From contig JAQTSL010000265.1 in NCBI GenBank assembly GCA_028711355.1, forward strand, positions 1 through 5,035: a stretch of DNA of 5,035 nucleotides, in the 5' to 3' direction. Source of the stretch: Rhodoferax sp. Its GTDB lineage: Bacteria > Pseudomonadota > Gammaproteobacteria > Burkholderiales > Burkholderiaceae_C. Positions within the stretch are counted from its first letter, which is position 1. Every line of letters begins with the position of its first letter. Below, piece by piece: positions 1-5,035 of the stretch. The translations under genes were made by a program, and so were the position numbers. The notes under the pieces were generated by a model. It worked only from the letters and a program-made list of their open reading frames with translations, was not told the origin of the DNA and searched no databases.

Positions 1-253
1 TGACCGACACACCCGCTTGGATGAACAACGCTTTGGCCGTATGCACTGCGGCATTGGCTTCAGCGGTGGCCGCGCTCAAATACTCAGACTGGCCGTAGGC
101 AAAGTCGGTCCCGACCCCGGTAAACGGATAGGGGTCGATCACATAAATCACCGTCACCTGCGCGCCAAAGGCCTTCGCCAGATCAGTCGCTTTGCCAACC
201 GCCGTTTGAGACGTGGCTGAACCATCAACCGGCACCAGAATGTGCTTGAACAT
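1..253 (-). CDS. Universal stress protein, UspA family (C-terminus outside window)
   Basis: The minus-strand reading frame starts at an ATG at 253-251 and runs open for 84 codons off the left edge, so the end of the protein is missing. The N-terminus reads MFKHILVPVDGSATS, the classic first beta strand and nucleotide-site aspartate (D10) of the UspA fold. It is followed by a helix (about 15-30) and a second strand with VTVIYVIDPY (about 34-43), as expected for the family. The ATP-binding glycine motif typical of the C-terminal half would lie outside the window, so ATP binding cannot be judged. Start choice is supported by AGGAG at 264-260, six bases upstream. The gene lies 53 bp after the flavoprotein stop with no visible terminator, so it may be the last gene of the operon. 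A weak private promoter is also possible (TTGAAC at 301-296, 18-bp spacer, TGTATT at 277-272). Usp proteins of this kind commonly support survival during oxygen or energy limitation; the exact role here is inferred. Confidence 0.9.
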   Translation of the reverse strand, partial: MFKHILVPVDGSATSQTAVGKATDLAKAFGAQVTVIYVIDPYPFTGVGTDFAYGQSEYLSAATAEANAAVHTAKALFIQAGVSV

Positions 254-306
254 GATGCTCTCCTAAGAATCAATACAGAGTGCTGATTGTGCCCCGTTCA
301 ACCCGC

Positions 307-1932
307 TTAAATCTCTTCTGGAATCATTTTGATCGCGCCACACGGACACTCAGACACGCAGATGCCGCAGCCCTTGCAGTAGTCGTAATTAAACTCAAAG
401 CCCTTGCCGGGACCCAATTTGATCACCGCGTTGTCTGGGCAAACACCGTAGCAGTTGTCACATTCAAAGCAGTTGCCGCACGACAGACAACGCCGCGCTT
501 CAAACAGCGCGTTGCTTTCATCCAGACCACCCTGCACTTCTTCAAACGTGCTTTGGCGGCGAATGATGTCCAGCACCGGGCGCACCGTCTTGGGCGCGTC
601 GCTGTAGTACCAGGTGTTGAGTTTGTCAAAGCCTGCAACTTCCGCTTTGGGCGGTGGGATATAGACCGAGCCGCGCAGCCAGGCGTCGATGTTGCGCGCG
701 GCTTTTTTTCCGTGGCCAATGCCGACCGTGACGTTGCGCTCAGCGGGGACCATGTCACCACCGGCGAAGATGCCATCGTGACCCGTCATCATCTGCGCGT
801 TGACCTGCACCACACCGTCTTGCACCACCAGGCCGGGGATGCCGTCGATCAGCGACAAATCAACATCTTGCCCGAGCGCCAGCACCACCGAGTCGGCTTC
901 GAGCGTCTCGTATTCACCGGTCGGTTGCGGGAAGCCCTTGTCGTCCAACGCCATCTTTTCAACTTGAATCGACGACTCGCCGGCTTGCTTGATGGTGGAC
1001 AGCCACTTGATCAGCACGCCTTCTTGCAGCGCTTCTTCAACCTCAAAGTCGTGCGCCGGCATTTTTTCGCGGGTACGCCGATAGACGATGATCGACTCGG
1101 TCGCGCCCAGCCGTTTGGCTGTGCGCGCGACGTCAATGGCGGTGTTGCCGCCACCATAAACCACCACACGGCGGCCCAGCAAGGGTTTGTCTTCGCCTTC
1201 CATCGAACGCAACACCGACACGGCATCAAGCACATGCGCCGAATCCCCCGCTGGAATGTAGGCACGCTTGGCTATGTGTGCGCCCACGGCCAAAAACACC
1301 GCGTCGAAGCCGCCTTGTTGCTTGACCTCCAGCACGTTGCTGACCTTGCTGTTATAGACAATCTGCACGCCCAGCTCGACGATGCGCTGCACCTCGGCAT
1401 CAATCACGTTGCGCGGCAGGCGGTACTGCGGAATACCAAAGCGCATCATGCCGCCGGGCATCGGACCCGCTTCAAAAATGGTCACGCTGTGGCCCAGCAT
1501 CGCCAAGTGGTAGGCGGCCGACAAGCCCGACGGCCCGGCCCCCACTACCAGCACTTTTTTGCCACTATGCACACTCGGCGGAAGAAACTTCCAGCCACGG
1601 GCAATCGCCTCATCGCCTAGAAAGTGTTCGACCGAATTGATACCCACAGCGGAATCGAGTTGGCCGCGGTTGCAGGCGCCCTCGCAGGTGTGATAGCAGG
1701 CGCGGCCCATGATGGCCGGAAACGGGTTATCTTCGACCAGCTTGCGCCAGGCGCCTTCGTAGTTGCCAGACTCGGCCAAAAATAACCAGGCCTGGATGTT
1801 TTCACCGGCCGGGCATTGGTGGTTGCACGGTGGCTTGCGGCTCAGATAGACCGGCCGGTTGGTGCGCCAGGAACCGGTGTGGTTGGCCAGCGAGGTGCCG
1901 ACATCGAGGGTGATGGCAAAAGGTTTGTCCAT
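307..1932 (-). CDS. GltD-like FAD/NAD(P)H oxidoreductase fused to a C-terminal 2[4Fe-4S] ferredoxin (Por electron-transfer subunit)
   Basis: This 541-residue cytoplasmic flavoprotein probably carries electrons between the Por complex and NAD(P). Domains seen: an N-terminal iron-sulfur domain like that of glutamate synthase small subunit and dihydropyrimidine dehydrogenase (C36, C40-P, C79, C83, C87); an FAD Rossmann motif GAGPSG (131-136); the GltD-type GIPQYRLP segment (166-173); a NAD(P)H Rossmann motif GGGNTAID (260-267) followed by YRR (284-286) and MPA (291-293); the second FAD motif GGD (391-393). The C-terminal ferredoxin has C488, C491, C494, C498-P and C519, C522, C525, C529-P, plus extra cysteines at 482, 485 and 531. 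It follows porB by 19 bp. The ATG at 1932 is chosen because a GAGG/AGGA ribosome site lies just upstream; a longer frame reaching 2049 only overlaps porB. It is not a true GltD because no glutamate synthase large subunit is nearby. The closest functional analogue is the FAD-containing epsilon subunit (PadH) of phenylglyoxylate:NAD+ oxidoreductase. NAD versus NADP preference is not resolved. Confidence 0.92.
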   Translation of the reverse strand: MDKPFAITLDVGTSLANHTGSWRTNRPVYLSRKPPCNHQCPAGENIQAWLFLAESGNYEGAWRKLVEDNPFPAIMGRACYHTCEGACNRGQLDSAVGINSVEHFLGDEAIARGWKFLPPSVHSGKKVLVVGAGPSGLSAAYHLAMLGHSVTIFEAGPMPGGMMRFGIPQYRLPRNVIDAEVQRIVELGVQIVYNSKVSNVLEVKQQGGFDAVFLAVGAHIAKRAYIPAGDSAHVLDAVSVLRSMEGEDKPLLGRRVVVYGGGNTAIDVARTAKRLGATESIIVYRRTREKMPAHDFEVEEALQEGVLIKWLSTIKQAGESSIQVEKMALDDKGFPQPTGEYETLEADSVVLALGQDVDLSLIDGIPGLVVQDGVVQVNAQMMTGHDGIFAGGDMVPAERNVTVGIGHGKKAARNIDAWLRGSVYIPPPKAEVAGFDKLNTWYYSDAPKTVRPVLDIIRRQSTFEEVQGGLDESNALFEARRCLSCGNCFECDNCYGVCPDNAVIKLGPGKGFEFNYDYCKGCGICVSECPCGAIKMIPEEI

Positions 1933-1940
1933 GATTTCTT

Positions 1941-1945
1941 TCCTC
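1941..1945 (-). promoter_or_regulatory. Ribosome binding site deciding the flavoprotein start
   Basis: On the minus strand GAGGA (1945-1941) sits eight bases before the ATG at 1932, inside the 19-bp gap after the porB stop. It supports that ATG over the in-frame upstream start at 2049, which would add 39 residues encoded wholly over the porB 3' end and the gap and lacking any family resemblance. Confidence 0.75.
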
Positions 1946-1951
1946 AACTGG

Positions 1952-2941
1952 TTAGGCCAACAGGCCAAAGCGGCGGATATTGCGGTCAGCACGCGCTTGC
2001 AGGCGCGCAATGGTGGCCACGTCCGGGTGTTTGCCAAACAGGTGGGCAAAGCGTCTTTGCGGGCGCAAATAGTCTTCGATCGGTATCTGGTGGCGTATCT
2101 TGCGCACCCCGGTCACCACACCGGCCTCGGCTTCAAACACCGGGAACATGCCGCATTCGACCGCCATTCTTGAGAGCTTGATGGTGTCTTGCGACGCTGC
2201 ACCCCAGCCCAGCGGGCACGGCACAAAGATGTGGATATAGCGCGCACCGTGGATTGACATTGCTTTGGTGACCTTGCGCTCCAGATCGCGCAAATCGGCC
2301 ACCGTGGCGGTGGCCACGTACGGAATCTCATGCGCCATGGCGATCAGCGGCACGTTTTTGCCCTGACCAAAATCGTTACCCGGATGGGGTCCCACCGGCA
2401 TGGTGGTGGCGGTACGCGCCGCCGGTGGCGTGGCGCTGGAGCGCTGCACGCCGGTGTTCATGTAAGCCTCGTTGTCGTAGCAGATGTAGAGCACGTCGTC
2501 GTTGCGCTCAAACATGCCAGACAGACAGCCAAAGCCGATGTCGGTAGTGCCACCGTCGCCGCCTTGCGCGACCACGCGGACCTCGTTGCGGCCCTTGGCT
2601 TTCATGGCTGCGGCAATGCCGGTCGCCACGGCAGCGGCGTTGCCAAACAGCGAGTGCACCCAGGGCATCTGCCACGAGGTTTCGGGGTATGGGGTAGAAA
2701 ACACTTCCAGACAGCCGGTGGCGTTGGCGGCGATCAGTTGCCCGTTGGTGGCCGCCATGGCCGCGTCGATGGCGTAACGCGCGCCCAACGCCTCGCCACA
2801 GCCCTGACAGGCGCGGTGTCCTGAGTTCAGCGAATTGCGCCGCTGGTCCCCGGCTTGCAGGCTGCGCTGTTCGGGCTCCAGCAGGCGGTTACCGATGGTG
2901 AAGGTACCGGTCTGGTAAAACTTGACAGTTGATTGTTCCAT
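1952..2941 (-). CDS. porB: 2-oxoacid (pyruvate):ferredoxin oxidoreductase, beta subunit (TPP and [4Fe-4S] binding)
   Basis: This 329-residue subunit holds thiamine diphosphate and the proximal [4Fe-4S] cluster and carries out decarboxylation with the alpha subunit. Cluster ligands are visible as C45-x2-C48, C77 and C241 (in VPCPLGW), matching the CxxC...C...C pattern of this family. The TPP/Mg motif is GDGG (128-131), completed by N157 in DNEAYMNTG, then the characteristic QRSSATP (166-172). Length is normal for a separate Por beta subunit (about 290-330). The ATG at 2941 is preferred because GGAGA lies seven bases upstream and the N-terminus then matches the family. A longer frame from 3049 would translate the adjacent repeat into a spurious 36-residue extension. 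It is separated from porA by 144 bp containing that repeat and is followed by the flavoprotein after 19 bp. Substrate is most likely pyruvate, but other 2-oxoacids such as phenylglyoxylate or branched-chain oxoacids cannot be excluded. Confidence 0.93.
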   Translation of the reverse strand: MEQSTVKFYQTGTFTIGNRLLEPEQRSLQAGDQRRNSLNSGHRACQGCGEALGARYAIDAAMAATNGQLIAANATGCLEVFSTPYPETSWQMPWVHSLFGNAAAVATGIAAAMKAKGRNEVRVVAQGGDGGTTDIGFGCLSGMFERNDDVLYICYDNEAYMNTGVQRSSATPPAARTATTMPVGPHPGNDFGQGKNVPLIAMAHEIPYVATATVADLRDLERKVTKAMSIHGARYIHIFVPCPLGWGAASQDTIKLSRMAVECGMFPVFEAEAGVVTGVRKIRHQIPIEDYLRPQRRFAHLFGKHPDVATIARLQARADRNIRRFGLLA

Positions 2942-2948
2942 TTTCTTG

Positions 2949-2953
2949 TCTCC
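2949..2953 (-). promoter_or_regulatory. Ribosome binding site deciding the porB start
   Basis: GGAGA on the minus strand (2953-2949) precedes the ATG at 2941 by seven bases. It fixes the porB start downstream of the palindromic repeat and argues against the longer frame beginning at 3049, which has no family-like sequence before residue 37. Confidence 0.75.
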
Positions 2954-2971
2954 GTAACGGGAAAAAGTGAT

Positions 2972-3046
2972 GCTGTCATCCCGGGCTTGACCCGGAATCC
3001 ATGAATTCGGGGCCATGGATTGCGGGCCGTGGCCCGCAATGACAGC
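2972..3046. repeat. 75-bp palindromic repeat (GTCAT...ATGAC class) able to fold as a cloverleaf
   Basis: The element is bounded by a perfect 8-bp inverted repeat, GCTGTCAT (2972-2979) and ATGACAGC (3039-3046). Inside are three adjacent hairpins: CCGGG/CCCGG with a 5-base loop (2981-2995); AATCCATG/CATGGATT, 8 bp with a 10-base loop (2996-3021); and GCGGGCC/GGCCCGC with a very short loop (3022-3037). Together they make a four-way junction with almost no unpaired bases between stems. The sequence style (TGTCATCCCGGG... and ...GGAATCCA) resembles small dispersed palindromic repeats of many proteobacteria, which read as WIPGQARDD when translated. It sits between porA and porB, where it may affect mRNA stability, partial termination or subunit ratios. 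A run of five T on the transcript (2966-2962) lies shortly after it. Only one copy is in the window, so its repetitive nature is inferred from resemblance. Confidence 0.8.
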
Positions 3047-3085
3047 CATTTTTAGTGCTTCGGGGTGGCTTTGTTGTCATGCAAG

Positions 3086-4339
3086 TTAGACCGAACCAGA
3101 GGCCACAGTACCGATGTCGCGCAGCACGCCTTCGGCCACCGGGCCGGAGCGGCGTTTGCTCTTTTCGCGATCCAGCACGCGGTTCACGATGTCCCAGTCA
3201 AGGTCCAAAAAGGTGAGCAGGTCAAGCTTGTCAGTAAACGACTGCAGCAGTAATTTGTTGACAGAATCTTTGGTGATGGCACGCCCGCCCAAGCCAGCAA
3301 CAACGGTATAGACCGGTTGCGGACGATTGCGTACCGCACTGCGCACGTCGCGCGACACAATGCCGCCAATACCCACGGCAAAGCATTTTTCGATCACCAC
3401 AATGCGCTCGGCGCGGGCGGTGGCATCGCGAATGGCGTTGATCGGGAACGGTCGGTACGAGGTAATGCCCAGCACGCCCACCTTGTGGCCGTGCGCACGC
3501 AAATCATCGACCGTGTCCTTGATGGTGCCCAGCACAGAACCCAGCGCAATCACGATGGTGTCGGCGTCTTCAGTCAGATAGGTCTTGATCAAGCCACCTG
3601 AATCACGGCCAAACTGCGCTTTGAATTCTGCCGCAATCTGCGGAATCAGATCAAGAGCTTGCATCTGCTTGGCGTGCGCCAGATAGCGCACTTCGGTAAA
3701 CGCCTCGGGGCCCACCATGGCACCAATGGTGACCGGATCGTTGGGGTCGAGCACCTGGCGCGGTTCATAGGGCGGCAGAAATTGGTCCACCTGTTCCTGG
3801 CTGGGCAGATCGACCCGCTCGTAGGCGTGCGTCAAAATGAAACCATCCATACACACCATCACCGGCAACGACAGCTCTTCGGCAATCTTGAAGGCTTGAA
3901 TGTGCAGGTCCAGCGCTTCCTGGTTGGTTTCGGCGAACAGTTGCAGCCAACCGGCATCGCGCATGCTCATGCTGTCGGTGTGGTCGTTCCAGATGTTGAT
4001 CGGCGCGCCAATGGCGCGGTTGGCCACCGTCATCACAATCGGCAGGCCCAAGCCGCTGGCGTTATAGACCGCTTCGGCCATGAACAGCAGCCCCTGGCTG
4101 GCGGTGGCGGTGTAGGAGCGGGCTCCGGCGGCCGAGGAGCCGATGGCCACACTCAAGGCGGCAAATTCGGACTCGACGTTGATGAATTCGCACGGCGTCA
4201 AATCACCCGACTTCACCATCTCACCCAAGCCCTCAACGATGTGGGTTTGGGGTGAAATCGGGTAGGCGCAAATCACTTCTGGGCGGCTCAGCGCCACCGC
4301 TTTGGCTACGGCATGCGAGCCTTCGCATTGTTCAAGCAT
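3086..4339 (-). CDS. porA: 2-oxoacid (pyruvate):ferredoxin oxidoreductase, alpha subunit
   Basis: This 417-residue subunit pairs with beta to form the active site that converts a 2-oxoacid plus CoA to acyl-CoA, CO2 and low-potential electrons. Visible signatures: YPISPQTHIVE (26-36), the family's YPI[T/S]P substrate/TPP loop with Ser29 where many homologues have Thr; NVESEFAA (54-61), where E58 aligns with the glutamate that activates TPP; TATASQGL (77-84); and NRAIGAPINIWNDH (107-120), where R108 corresponds to the arginine that binds the substrate carboxylate in Desulfovibrio africanus PFOR. Domain II (GSVLGT and following, about 270-290) and the later YRPFP segment complete the family layout, and length is normal for separate PorA (about 390-420). 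The ATG overlaps the end of porG by 8 bp and has AAGGAGA six bases upstream, indicating translational coupling. The conserved sequence best fits the pyruvate branch; related enzymes acting on phenylglyoxylate or other oxoacids share these motifs, so substrate is inferred. Confidence 0.94.
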   Translation of the reverse strand: MLEQCEGSHAVAKAVALSRPEVICAYPISPQTHIVEGLGEMVKSGDLTPCEFINVESEFAALSVAIGSSAAGARSYTATASQGLLFMAEAVYNASGLGLPIVMTVANRAIGAPINIWNDHTDSMSMRDAGWLQLFAETNQEALDLHIQAFKIAEELSLPVMVCMDGFILTHAYERVDLPSQEQVDQFLPPYEPRQVLDPNDPVTIGAMVGPEAFTEVRYLAHAKQMQALDLIPQIAAEFKAQFGRDSGGLIKTYLTEDADTIVIALGSVLGTIKDTVDDLRAHGHKVGVLGITSYRPFPINAIRDATARAERIVVIEKCFAVGIGGIVSRDVRSAVRNRPQPVYTVVAGLGGRAITKDSVNKLLLQSFTDKLDLLTFLDLDWDIVNRVLDREKSKRRSGPVAEGVLRDIGTVASGSV

Positions 4340-4922
4340 GGTGGGTCTCCTTGGCCTTTTCCTCTTGCTGCATCACGATGTCATAGGCTTCCTTGGCTGC
4401 CGCCTGGTTGCCCTTGGCCACCGCGCCAACAAACTTCTCGGCAATCGCGTGCTGCACCGCTTCCAGCGAAATCAAGCCACCCAGTGCGGCAAAAGCGCCC
4501 AGCAGCGGCACATTGGGCACCGGTCGGCCGACATGCTTCATGGCCAGTTCGGTCGCTGGCACCATCAGCAAGCGCTCAGGATTGAAGTCTTTGACGAAGT
4601 CTTCCAGACCCATCTCGGCAAAACTTTTGGTGCTGTTGATCAGGATATAGCCGTCTTTTTTGAGGCCGCCAAACACGTCCACCTGGTGCAGCAAGGTGGG
4701 ATCCTGGATGATGATGGCGTCGGGCTGCATGATCGGCTCGCGCAGCCGGATTTCTTTGTTGTCCATCCGGCAAAACGCCACCACTGGCGCACCGGTGCGC
4801 TCAGAGCCAAAACTGGGAAAAGCCTGGGCGTGGCGTCCGCCCATGAAAGCCGCGATCGACATCATCTCGGCACCGGTGACAACGCCCTGGCCGCCACGGC
4901 CGTGGATACGAACTTGAAACAT
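4332..4922 (-). CDS. porG: 2-oxoacid (pyruvate):ferredoxin oxidoreductase, gamma subunit
   Basis: This 196-residue subunit is the gamma domain of the Por complex, equivalent to domain III of single-chain pyruvate:ferredoxin oxidoreductases, and is thought to contribute to CoA handling and complex assembly. It opens with MFQVRIHGRGGQGVV, containing the hallmark GRGGQG (8-13). It continues with AQAFPSFGSERTGAPV (about 32-47) and PNVPLLGAFA (about 135-144), both typical of the family. Length matches a free-standing gamma subunit. There is no fused or adjacent delta ferredoxin, which some species have. The start ATG has GAGGAGA a few bases upstream (4933-4927). It is the first gene of the operon in this window, preceded by an FNR-like box about 100 bp upstream, and its stop overlaps the porA start (ATGCTTGA). 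Confidence 0.94.
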   Translation of the reverse strand: MFQVRIHGRGGQGVVTGAEMMSIAAFMGGRHAQAFPSFGSERTGAPVVAFCRMDNKEIRLREPIMQPDAIIIQDPTLLHQVDVFGGLKKDGYILINSTKSFAEMGLEDFVKDFNPERLLMVPATELAMKHVGRPVPNVPLLGAFAALGGLISLEAVQHAIAEKFVGAVAKGNQAAAKEAYDIVMQQEEKAKETHHA

Positions 4923-4937
4923 GGGGTCTCCTCATGA

Positions 4938-4978
4938 ATTGCATCGATACGCGGATCAGATACCCGTGTCCGTGCAAT
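4938..4978 (-). other. Imperfect stem-loop in the porG leader
   Basis: ATTGCA (4938-4943) and TGCAAT (4973-4978) form a perfect 6-bp outer stem. An inner interrupted stem pairs 4946-4951 with 4965-4970, with mismatches, leaving a loop of 13 bases. It lies directly upstream of the porG ribosome site (4933-4927) and would be near the 5' end of the transcript if the FNR-like box is used in the usual way. It lacks a T-run, so it is not a terminator. A role in mRNA stability or translation is possible but unproven, and a stem of this size can arise by chance. Confidence 0.35.
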
Positions 4979-5013
4979 GGGAGCGTATGTTGCTACCGCC
5001 AGCCAGCCAAAGG

Positions 5014-5027
5014 TTGATTTTTGTCAA
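5014..5027. promoter_or_regulatory. FNR/ANR-like operator upstream of porG
   Basis: On the minus strand the site reads TTGACAAAAATCAA, matching nine of the ten specified bases of the FNR consensus TTGAT-N4-ATCAA. Its centre is about 98 bp upstream of the porG ATG. FNR-class regulators are active without oxygen and usually activate from about 41.5 bp upstream of the transcript start, which would place the start near 4979. The -10 region there is weak (CATACG at 4989-4984 is the best seen). TTGACA within the site (5027-5022) also resembles a sigma-70 -35 hexamer, but no good -10 is found 17 bp downstream. The job of the operon, an oxygen-sensitive iron-sulfur enzyme, fits anaerobic control. The palindrome could also serve a divergent gene beyond the right edge. 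Confidence 0.6.
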
Positions 5028-5035
5028 GGATTTCT

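Noticed and set aside
280..1620. A 446-codon open frame on the plus strand opposite the flavoprotein gene
   Set aside because: It is rich in histidine and arginine, has no recognisable domain, and lies antisense to a gene with clear FAD, NAD(P)H and ferredoxin motifs. Long antisense frames are expected in high-GC coding DNA.
307..1932. Glutamate synthase small subunit (gltD)
   Set aside because: The core fold is GltD-like, but there is no large subunit nearby, a C-terminal ferredoxin is fused, and the gene is embedded in a por operon.
2972..3046. Possible tRNA gene, because the element is 75 bp and folds as a cloverleaf
   Set aside because: The stem and loop sizes do not match tRNA: there is no 7-base anticodon loop, no TTCRA-type T-loop in the right arm, and two arms have 8-bp stems with very short or 10-base loops. 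A palindromic repeat explains it better.
2962..3046. Repeat plus T-run as a classic intrinsic terminator after porA
   Set aside because: The five-T run lies several bases beyond the outer stem rather than directly after a GC-rich hairpin, and porB and the flavoprotein downstream need to be transcribed with porA. Partial attenuation remains possible.
3659..4255. A 198-codon plus-strand frame opposite porA
   Set aside because: It is a shadow of the conserved porA frame, with glycine/histidine-biased composition and no family signature.
4302..4937. A 211-codon plus-strand frame opposite porG
   Set aside because: It covers the antisense of porG and its start, has no ribosome site of note and no recognisable motif.

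Overview
The window is a compact operon that reads entirely on the minus strand, so from the right edge to the left. It encodes an oxygen-sensitive 2-oxoacid (most likely pyruvate):ferredoxin oxidoreductase of the multi-subunit Por type, its dedicated FAD/iron-sulfur electron-transfer partner, and a universal stress protein. The high G+C content, the protein style and the resemblance to NAD(P)-linked 2-oxoacid oxidoreductases of facultative anaerobes suggest a proteobacterium, probably a betaproteobacterium (Burkholderiales or Rhodocyclales type). This taxonomic call is inference only.

Layout in transcription order: (1) a leader (4923-5035) holding an FNR/ANR-type palindrome at 5014-5027 and an imperfect stem-loop at 4938-4978. 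(2) porG, gamma subunit (4922-4332), whose end overlaps by 8 bp (3) porA, alpha subunit (4339-3086). (4) A 144-bp gap filled largely by a 75-bp dispersed-type palindromic repeat (2972-3046) that can fold as a four-stem cloverleaf. (5) porB, TPP-binding beta subunit (2941-1952). (6) After 19 bp, a 541-residue GltD-like flavoprotein with a C-terminal 2[4Fe-4S] ferredoxin domain (1932-307). (7) After 53 bp, a UspA-family gene (253 to beyond the left edge, truncated by the window).

How the genes work together: alpha, beta and gamma form the TPP-dependent enzyme that oxidatively decarboxylates a 2-oxoacid with CoA. There is no stand-alone delta (ferredoxin) subunit in the window. Its place appears to be taken by the ferredoxin domain fused to the flavoprotein, which would pass electrons through FAD to NAD(P)+, or in reverse. 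The result would be a NAD(P)-linked enzyme, similar in logic to phenylglyoxylate:NAD+ oxidoreductase (PadEFGHI) of denitrifying betaproteobacteria. The FNR-like box and the trailing universal stress gene fit expression under oxygen limitation.

The genes belong to recognised families and no wholly new system was found. The points most worth a second look are the ferredoxin-flavoprotein fusion, the cloverleaf repeat splitting the por genes (and creating a false N-terminal extension of porB), and the FNR-like promoter architecture.
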